Shown piece by piece: positions 56,590-64,000 of a DNA stretch of 64,000 bases. How positions within the stretch are numbered: the first letter of the stretch is position 1; each line of letters starts with the position of its first letter. The notes beneath the pieces were generated by a model. It saw nothing but the letters and a program-made list of their open reading frames with translations. It ran no database searches and was not told the DNA's origin. Location: NCBI GenBank assembly GCA_030180135.1, contig CM058239.1, positions 59,165,246-59,229,245 of the forward strand, given 5' to 3'. Position numbers and translations under genes: made by a program. Source of the DNA: Orychophragmus violaceus. Taxonomy: Eukaryota > Streptophyta > Magnoliopsida > Brassicales > Brassicaceae.

Positions 56590-56940
56590 TGAAGATTACT
56601 TTGAGTCATTCATCACACAATTGGCTTATGCTTATCAAATTAGCTTTCAGCCCCTTGACCAAATATACTTTTACTAGTTGTGGCTTACCAGGCGTCTGCA
56701 TTTTACCAACACCTGCAATCTTCCCTTGGCCTCCATCACCAAATGTCACATGTCCTCCCTTGATGGGTGATATTTCATCAAGAACTTCAGAAACTCTTGT
56801 CATGTGTCGTGAACATCCGCTATCGAAATACCAGGCTTCATTATCTGCTTTTGAAGTTGATGTGTAAGCTACATTGCTTATCATTGAGAAGTTGCATACT
56901 GTCTCATCCGCTTTGTCTTGAATAATGCTTCCATACAAAT
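56590..56940 (-). pseudogene. copia 3 protease region
   Basis: Minus strand frame with EAWYFDSGCSRHMT (about 56840-56800), the copia aspartic protease signature with Asp-Ser-Gly intact, then GHVTFGDGGQGKIAGVGK and KVYLVKGLKANLISISQLCD. The frame is open for 110 codons but is separated from gag and integrase by stops. Confidence 0.88.
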
Positions 56941-57001
56941 CAGTTTTCGCAATCCATAATTTACCAAGATGTTTTGGTTCAATGAAGCAACGATTTCCTT
57001 T

Positions 57002-57865
57002 TCAAGCTTTGACAATTCGGTTCCAGAGAGTCCAACATGTCGCCCTTTTGTGACCTATATTTCCACACACATAGCATAATTTATTATGCTCTTGTGTTCT
57101 TCTTCCATGATTGATCCTTGAGTTCACTTCATTGTACACTGTGTTTTGCTTCAAGACTTTGTTTTCAGCAGGAACAAAGTTGATCATTCCACCAGTGAGA
57201 CTTGATTCAGATCCTCCTATATATCCAAATCCCCAGTTCACTTTGGGAGGCTGGCCCATTGAGAGCAGTTTATCCAAATTATCAGTACCACCATTCAGCA
57301 TTATGATCTTCCTATGGTTTTCTGTCAGCTTCTGTTCAAGGCCTTTGTTTCTTTCCTGTTCTTTATTGAAGGCTTCCTGAACTCTCGAAGCTTTTTCTTC
57401 CAGCATCATGTTTTTCTCTTTCTCTTCAGACATAGCTTGTGTTAACTCAGCATTTACCACTGCACTGGTACTTTTCACGGTCTCACCTAGTGGGGTCTGA
57501 TCCATTTCCATAATATTCACCTGAGCTTTTAACATAGCATTTTCTTTAAGAAGTTGGAGGTTCTCATGGCTCAACTTCACCAAATTATCGTACAGTGTCT
57601 GGTATTCCTGTTTCACATCGACCTCTTCATCTGAATCAGATTTCAATCCTTCAATATATCCAGCACGTGCTTCTTCTTCCTTGGAGACTAAGGCAACAAA
57701 GTTTAGCATCATTTCACCATCTTCATTGTCATCTTCAGATTCAGTATCACTGAAGCAAAGGAAGGATTTCTCTTGTCCTTTGATCACACTGGGGCACTCA
57801 GTACGGGTATGGCCAAAGCCACGGCACTCAGAGCAGGTGAGTTCTTTCCTTTGATAACTGGACAC
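57002..57865 (-). pseudogene. copia 3 gag C-terminal half with coiled coil
   Basis: Minus strand, 287 codons open. First a CCHC-type knuckle, CSECRGFGHTRTEC (57835-57794), then an acidic stretch (DTESEDDNEDGE), a long Leu/Glu/Lys-rich coiled coil (about residues 80-185), and a second knuckle CYVCGNIGHKRATC near the end (about 57075-57035). Two knuckles split by a coiled coil is typical of the SIRE-like copia lineage. Separated from the N-terminal gag frame by stops at 57870-58330. Confidence 0.82.
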
Positions 57866-58334
57866 TCATTCTTGAAATGCCAAAATCCCTCACATTCATG
57901 ACATTGCATATCCTTCTTTTTGGACGCTCTATCACCTTCAATAAGCGATGATTTTTTTATGAATTACTCTGAGTCACCCCTCTGATTTTTCCCAAGCGAT
58001 TTACTCTGACCTTTCTCCATTCTCTTAATCATTTTATTGAAGTTCCTAGCCATTAATCCGAGATTCTCTTCTAACTTCTTGACTTTGTCATTCTCTTGGC
58101 TTGCACTAAAAGCAATACCTTGATTTGGATTTTGATGTTAATTTGTAACCTCCATTTCTTGTGATTTAAGCATCCCAACTAGTTTGTGAAATCTCATGTC
58201 ATTCGTGTTCATGGAGCATCGCAGAATAGCCTTCTGAGCTGAAAACTTGTTTGGCAAGCATCGGATTAGTTTCTTCACCAACTTCTTCTCATGATATTTC
58301 TTACCGAGAACAGAGGCTTCATTCGCAATAGTAC

Positions 58335-58781
58335 TCAGTTTAGCAGAGAAGCTGCAATAGTTTCATTCTCTTCCATTAGCAGATTCTCAAAGCTTGAAGC
58401 AAGATAGTCAAGACAAGTCCGTTTAACGCTTTCATCTCCTTCAAAATGGTTCACCAGAGTATCCCAAGCTTCTTTAGCTGATTCACAACCTTGAATTATC
58501 ATGAACTGCTCTGTGCTTACAGCAGGCATGAATGTTGATATGGCTCTGGAATTAAACTTTGATGCAGTCTTTTCATCATCAGTCCATTTTTCAAGGGGTT
58601 TTGCTACCTTGGTATTGTCTTCAAGGATCTCATGAGGTTCTGACCATCCATTCATGACAGCATTCCAAGCACTCTCATCAATGGCCCGAATCACATGTCT
58701 CATACGCACTTTCCAATGACCAAAGTTGCCTTCATCAAGCATGATGGGTTTCTGGATCGCAAGAAATTCCTTCGTATCCAT
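58335..58781 (-). pseudogene. copia 3 gag N-terminus
   Basis: Minus strand, 148 codons from MDTKEFLAIQKPIMLDEGNF. Contains GHWKVRMRHVIRAIDESAW and CESAKEAWDTLVNHFEGDES, the retrotran_gag_2/UBN2 pattern of copia gags. The frame is lost near 58335, but similarity continues to about 58140 in other frames. The ATG lies about ten bases from the break with copia 2's LTR, so leader and primer site are gone. Confidence 0.85.
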
Positions 58782-58794
58782 GTTCTTGATGGAT

Positions 58795-59402
58795 CTCCTA
58801 GGATCTAGGGTTTGTTATATTGAAATTACCAACCTCGTTCTTACCTTGAACTGGCAGCGGAATGATTGGTGAACGAGATCTAGCGACTCAGATGCTTCCC
58901 CTCTACCAGATACACACGCACACAAACCTGGAAACCGGGATGCTAGTGCCGGATCTTTGGGATCTCTGAGTTTTGGTATTTCTGCTTTCCCTGTGAATAA
59001 AAAATTGACGGCTGCTCTTCCAGGTCGAAACTCTAAGTTTTATTAAGACTTGGAATCACTCTTAACGGGCCAACTCGTTTAAGTCATAAAATCGAAACGT
59101 CTGTTTCGAAAACCCGATATGTGTCGATCGACACAGCACCATATACTCGATATTAATGTATATCCAATACACATTAACATGATCATTACCATAATGATCA
59201 TTCCCATATTTAAGCTTCCAGTTTGCTTAGGTGTGTGACCCTATAGGATCATATAATACTGGCAGTAAGTCTACGACTTACAGATTGCAAGAGGCTTCTA
59301 GCAAAACATTGCAACCGCCCAGTATTATACGAATGTCTGATCTCGACACACAACTATCATCAGGAGTGAGTACAAGTGTGATTTCAGGACACTATCCCAA
59401 CA
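58795..59402 (-). repeat. copia 2 3' LTR, end truncated
   Basis: On the minus strand it starts TGTTGGGATAGTGTCC at 59402 after AAGTGGGAGAT. It matches the solo LTR at 29628-30363 down to 'ccctagatcctagg' and then breaks off, about 55-65 bp short of the expected end, next to copia 3 gag. It has one CGATCG palindrome. Confidence 0.82.
59123..59138. repeat. single CGATCG palindrome (copia 2 LTR)
   Basis: TGTGTCGATCGACACA, one unit, where the related solo LTR has four and the copia 1 LTRs four or five. Confidence 0.9.
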
Positions 59403-60232
59403 ATCTCCCACTTGTACTGGAATCATCAATTCCTATAATCCTTTTGTCTCTATATCTCGATTTGGCATAAGGCAAGATTAGTGTCATCCTTATTAAGCCA
59501 ACATCGTGTTTATCGAACTCCTGATCTTATACTGAATAATACAAACAACTGAACTACAGTTCGTTTGAGTGCGGCCACACATTTTCTCAGTATCAAATCT
59601 TCGATAGGCCTTGAGATATTTATCTCCCGTTATTCAGGAGGGACAAATCCCATCTTGTTCCATCCCTATTCCTATACACACTTCATAATACACCTGAACA
59701 ATGCCGTTATAGCCGCCAGTTACGGGTCGACGTTTGACAAGGTCAAAGTGTACCAATTCATATGCAAGAAAGCATGATGAACTCAGGTCTAAGGACTATA
59801 CTCTATAGTCGTAATGAGAATCTCTTATGACACAGATATAACTATCTTGTAGACTTCTCATTAGCGGGTCATGTCCGATCATATGTTCACCAACATATAT
59901 CTATGTGACTGACTGTGATACTCATATCGTTGACTCCATGAAACTTAGTCAACAGTCACCTCACAAGCTAGTCTCTCGCAGTTGTCAGTGTCCCACTTTG
60001 ACAACCTCGACTAGGGACAAATCATAATCTATGTCATCTATTACTTATAGGGTTTCATGATCAAATCCTCAACTCGATGACCTATAATATGACATAAACT
60101 TATTTTGGGACCATTATTTAGATCACAATAAATAATACTAAAATCAAATTTCATTAAACATATCCAAAAGTATGTTTACAAGAACATCTTATTATAACTA
60201 AAATAAAACTAAAACTCCCACTAGAATCAAGA
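59403..60232 (-). other. conserved copia 3' non-coding region
   Basis: About 830 bp between the RNase H stop and the LTR, non-coding, aligning over most of its length with 30921-31711. Confidence 0.8.
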
Positions 60233-61444
60233 TTACATCTTAAGATCTCTAATGCCCACAGCAGTAGTATGGAACTCATGCTTGGGCCTTGGGAGTGGCT
60301 TAGTCAGAGGATCAACGACATTCTCGTCCGTCGGAACTCGACTGATCTTCACTTCTCCTCTATTGACGATATCACGAATCAGGTGATATCTCCTCTCTAT
60401 GTGTTTGGACTTCTGGTGTGACCTGGGTTCTTTCGCCTGAGCAATGGCTCCATTGTTATCACAAAACAAAGCCACTGGCTCCAAGATACTAGGAACCACA
60501 CCAAGTTCAGTCATGAACTTCTTGATCCAAACAGCTTCCTTTGCCGCTTCTGAAGCAGCAACATATTCAGCTTCCGTCGTGGAATCAGCTACGGTATTCT
60601 GCTTAGAGCTCTTCCAGCTCACCGCACCGCCATTTAGACAGAAGACATATCCAGATTGTGATCGGAAATCGTCTCTGTCCGTCTGAAAACTCGCATCGGT
60701 GAATCCTTTCACCACAAGTTCTTCACTTCCTCCATATACCAAGAACTTATCCTTAGTATGTCTTAAATATTTGAGAATATTCTTGACAGTTGTCCAGTGA
60801 TCTTCACCTGGATCAGATTGGTATCTACTCGTCATGCTTAACGCGTAAGCTACATCTGGACGAGTGCAGATCATGGCATACATGATAGATCCTATTTCAG
60901 AAGCATAAGGAATCCTATCCATGCGTTCTCGCTCAGCACGTGTCGCCGGACACTGCTTCTTGCTGAGACTAATGCCATGAGACATCGGTATGAAGCCCTT
61001 CTTGGAATCATGCATCTTGAATCTGTGCAACACCTTATCAATATAAGTGTCCTGTCACAATCCAATCAGCCTGTTCGCTCTATCTCTGTAGATTCTGATT
61101 CCAAGGATGTACGCGGCTTCTCCCATGTCTTTCATGGAAAAACAACTTCCGAGCCAAGTCTTAATAGACTGAAGCAACGGAACGTCATTACCGAGAAGAA
61201 GTATGTCATCGACATACAGTACACGAAATGCAATTCCGCTCCCACTAGTCTTCTTGTATACACATGGTTCTTCCTCGTTCTTGATGAAACCAAATTGTTT
61301 TACTGCTTCATCAAAACGAAGATTCCAACTCCGTGATGCTTGCTTCAATCCATAAATGGATTTATGAAGCTTGCATACCTTCCCAGCATTCTTAGGATCT
61401 ACAAAACCCTCAGGCTGTGTCATATACACATCCTCTTCCAGAAT
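60233..61444 (-). pseudogene. copia 2 RT C-terminus and RNase H
   Basis: Continues pol after the TGA at 61445. RT: MTQPEGFVDPKNAGKVCKLH, catalytic VLYVDDILLLGND (about 61225-61190), YILGIRIYRDRANRLIGL, then a TGA where the copia 1 sequence has TGT (Cys), then DTYIDKVLHRFKMHDSKKGF. RNase H: GFTDASFQTDRDDFRSQSGY, DSTTEAEYVAASEAAKEAVW, LFCDNNGAIAQAKEPRSHQK, HIERRYHLIRDIV, ending LTKPLPRPKHEFHTTAVGIR. Apart from the stops all catalytic residues are present; each stop is one substitution from a sense codon. Confidence 0.9.
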
Positions 61445-63421
61445 TCAATTCAGAAAGGCGGTTTTGACATCCATCTGCCAAATCTCATAATCATAATAAG
61501 CGGCAGTTGCTAGAAGAATCCGAATGGATTTAAGCATAGCGACTGGGGAATAGGTTTCATCATAGTCAATACCATGAATTTGCTTGAAACCTTTAGCCAC
61601 CAACCTAGCTTTGTAAATTTGCACATTACCATCCACGTCAATCTTCTTCTTGAAGATCCATTTACACTCAATGGCTTTTGCACCATTAGGTAAATCGACC
61701 AAGGACCATACTTGGTTTTCTGACATGGATCCCATTTCGGATTTAGAGGCTCCAAGCCACTTTTCGGAGTCCGGGCCCATCATTGCTTCCGCGAAGTTTG
61801 CAGGTTCGTCACTTTCAATGATCATCAGATCATTGGAATTGGTCACGAGAAATCCATAGTATCTCTCGGGTTCGTGACGGATCCTTCCGGATCTGTGAAC
61901 TTCAGGCTCCACAGGCGTGGGCTCCACAGAACTTTGTGGATCCAACTGCTGCTCTTCCTCAGCAGGTTGAGCAGTCTCCTGTGCATCTTGAATTTCTTCG
62001 AGATGTACTTTACTCCCACTGTTTTTCTTAGAAAGAAATTCCCTCTCAAGAAAAGAACAGTCCCGAGCAACAAATACTTTGTTCTCAGATTGGTTGTAAA
62101 AGTAGTATGCCTTGGTTTCCCTAGGATAACCAACGAAGTAGCATTTATCTGATTTGGGTGCGAGCTTGTCAGAGATTAAACGTTTGACATAAGCCTCACA
62201 ACCCCAAATCTTCAGGAAAGACAGACTAGGAATGTTCCCAGTCCACAATTCATATGGTGTCTTTTCCATTGATTTATATGGCACCCTATTTAGTGTAAAC
62301 GCAGACGTTTCTAGAGCGTATCCCCAAAAGGATAATGGAAGATTTGAATGACTCATCATAGACCGAACCATATCCAATAAGGTTCGATTCCTCCTCTCTG
62401 ACACTCCATTCCATTGAGGTGTTTCAGGAGGAGTGAGTTGTGAAACAATTCCACACTCGCTCAGATAGTCACTGAACTCTTGGCTCAAGTATTCTCCTCC
62501 GTGATCCGACCGCAGAACTTTGATACTTTTGCCAAGTTGGTTCTGTACTTCGTTCTTGAATTCCTTGAATCTATCAAAGGATTCTGACTTATGTCTCATC
62601 AAATAGACGTAGCCATACCTACTGAAATCATCAGTAAAGGTAATGAAGTACTTGTAATTTCCTCTGGCAACAGTGCTCATTGGCCCACATACATCAGTAT
62701 GAATAAGGCCCAATAGATCACTGGCTCTTTCAGTCGGTTTGTTGAAAGGGGCTTTAGCCATTTTGCCCATCAAGCATGATTCGCATTTTTCACATGATTC
62801 AAAATCAAATGAGCCCGGAAGCCCATTTCGATGGAGTCTCTGAATGTGTTTCTCATTGATATGGCCCAAACGACAATGCCATAAGAAAGTCGGGTTTTCG
62901 TCATTTGACTTAAACCGCTTTGTATTTATGTTAAACACAGGCATTTCTTGGTTTAAGACATATAACCCATTATCTAATGGGGCGCTACCATAAAATGTAC
63001 CATCACGATTAAAAGAACAAACTTTATTCTTAACAGCAAAATCAAAACTTTCCAAATCCAAAACGGAAACTGAAATTATGTTTCTGCTAATCGCAGGTAC
63101 AAAGTAGCAATTATTCAATTCTAAAACCATGCCAGAAGGTAAAGACAAATCATAAGTACCTACGGCCAGTGCAGCAACCTTAGCTCCATTCCCGACCCGT
63201 AGCTCCACTTGTCCTTTCTTCAGCGTTCTACTGTTTCTTAGTGCCTGCATATTAGTACAAATATGAGCACCGCAGCCGGTATCCAATACCCACGAAGTAG
63301 AACTAGAAGACATAACATTAAGTTCGATAACATAAATACCTGAGTCAGACGCATCATACGTCTTCTTCAGCTTCTTGTAATCTTCCATGAACTTCTTGCA
63401 GTCTCTCTTCCAATGCCTTAG
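61445..63421 (-). pseudogene. copia 2 protease-integrase-RT start
   Basis: A single 647-codon frame between two stop codons. End of the gag knuckle (HWKRDC), protease WVLDTGCGAH (63300-63265), GAG-pre-integrase FLWHCRLGHINEKHIQRLHR (about 62890-62830) with CEKCESCLMGK, integrase core GLIHTDVCGPMS, VLRSDHGGEYLSQEF, TPQWNGVSERRNRTLLDMVR (about 62425-62370), CYFVGYPRETKAYYF, then RT start AIECKWIFKKKIDVDGNVQI and YDETYSPVAMLKSIRILLA, ending WQMDVKTAFLN at the TGA. Lacks the CGATCG insertion found in copia 1. Looks recently active. Confidence 0.9.
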
Positions 63422-64000
63422 CTACTTGCAGTAGTTGCATTTGTCCTCAGGAGAAGGCCCGGATTTGGGCTTGGGCTTGGGCTTGTCTTGACTCTCAGTC
63501 TGGACAGCCTTAGCCTTTCCCTTATCCTTACCAGGTTTCTTAAACCTTTTACCCCCTTGTACCATCAGGACATTGGGAGTAGCCTTCTTGAGATTCGGCT
63601 CTGCTGTCTTCAGCATACCGTGCAACTCAGTCAATGTCTTAGTCATGTTTTGCATGTTGTAGTTCATGATGAACTGATCAAAACACGACGGCAAAGACTG
63701 CAGAATCATGTCAGTTGCTAGCTCCTGGCTAATGGCACAGTCCAATTTCCCCAGGTTATCAATGTAACCCATCATTTTAAGGACATGAGGACTCACTGGA
63801 CTGTCCTTAGCCAGCTTGCAATCCATGAGAGATTTAACCGTCTGGTATCTCTCAGTGCGAGCTTGCTCCTGAAACAAGGCTTTCAGGCTGTTAATCATCT
63901 CAATGGGTGACATCACGTTCTCAAATTGCTTCTGCAATTCCGAGTTCATAGTCAGCAGCATTAGACAATTAACGTCTTTGACATCAGCTGAATGCTTATC
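63422..64000 (-). pseudogene. copia 2 gag, partial at window end
   Basis: Open to the window edge, so the N-terminus lies outside. Contains CLMLLTMNSELQKQFENV, ALFQEQARTERYQTVKSLMD, MGYIDNLGKLDCAISQELAT, a Lys/Pro-rich linker, and the first half of the knuckle, CNYCK, followed by an in-frame TAG (63422-63424) where the copia 1 gag has NGYGH. This single stop separates gag from pol, which share one frame in this family. Confidence 0.88.

Larger units (their letters stand above)
41440..58790 (-). mobile_element. Ty1/copia element 3 with env-like ORF
   Basis: Minus-strand copia, read right to left: gag 58781-57002, protease about 56850, integrase 56437-55519, RT 55380-54343, RNase H 54346-54141, then an Athila insertion (45021-54140), the RNase H end 45018-44740, a spacer, an env-like ORF 43663-42190, and a 3' LTR near 41925-41440. 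Coiled-coil gag extension, env-like ORF after pol and a GGGAG-type purine tract before the LTR resemble the SIRE/Maximus lineage. The 5' LTR is missing: sequence switches to copia 2's LTR at about 58790. Confidence 0.82.
58795..64000 (-). mobile_element. Ty1/copia element 2, nearly intact, runs off window
   Basis: Minus strand: gag (64000-63422, N-terminus outside), protease-integrase-RT start (63388-61448), RT (61429-61058), RT end and RNase H (61033-60233), conserved 3' non-coding region, 3' LTR. Only three nonsense codons interrupt coding: TAG at 63422-63424, TGA at 61445-61447 and TGA at 61055-61057; I see no frameshift. Same family as copia 1. Confidence 0.9.

Overview
The window is nuclear DNA of a flowering plant, most likely a Brassicaceae species, and reads as heterochromatic, transposon-packed sequence. 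Evidence: Athila-type and Tat-lineage Ty3/gypsy elements, Ty1/copia elements with an initiator-Met tRNA primer site, plant L1-type LINEs, plant MITEs, and captured pieces of plant genes (AP2M, an AIRP2-like RING E3 ligase, a callose synthase). I see no intact host gene.

Layout. 1-2170: AT-rich non-coding DNA with a hAT-like MITE (269-814). 2190-4337: decayed reverse transcriptase/RNase H part of a minus-strand Tat-lineage gypsy; its primer site and LTR edge lie at 17225-17387. Between them is a non-autonomous CACTA transposon (4338-17085, TSD gtg) carrying two captured gene copies: an AIRP2-like RING E3 (4870-5735, with a SINE in it) and AP2M, the mu subunit of the AP-2 clathrin adaptor (8911-16140). 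AP2M is split by a 5.9-kb LINE (10041-15953), and one of its introns holds a second hAT MITE (9208-9509). 17388-22508: decayed gypsy with short LTRs (TSD gtatg). 22837-23483: PIF/Harbinger-like MITE (TSD tta). 24503-36768: minus-strand LARD-type element with ~1.9-kb LTRs and a ~1-kb non-coding interior; one LTR holds copia element 1 (25125-32432), which in turn holds a reversed solo LTR (29628-30363). 37320-40640: 5'-truncated LINE with a 42-base poly-C tract. 41161-41300: callose synthase first-exon fragment. About 41440-58790: minus-strand copia element 3 with an env-like ORF, broken by an Athila-like element (45021-54140) that keeps a long gag-protease ORF but no polymerase. 58795-64000: minus-strand copia element 2, nearly intact apart from three nonsense codons; its gag and 5' LTR run past the window.

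Most unusual signal: a short palindrome (core CGATCG, typically GTGTCGATCGACAC or GCATCGATCGATGCA) recurs about three dozen times by hand count, mostly in pairs 20-23 bp apart. It occurs in unrelated retrotransposon families (copia 1 and 2, Athila), in LTRs, leaders, 3' non-coding DNA and inside coding regions, and its copy number differs between the two LTRs of one element. The copia 1 leader alternates these with a second palindrome family (CCGGTTCAAT, three bases, ATTGAACCGG). I know no named element or function for these arrays; they are the best candidate here for something undescribed.
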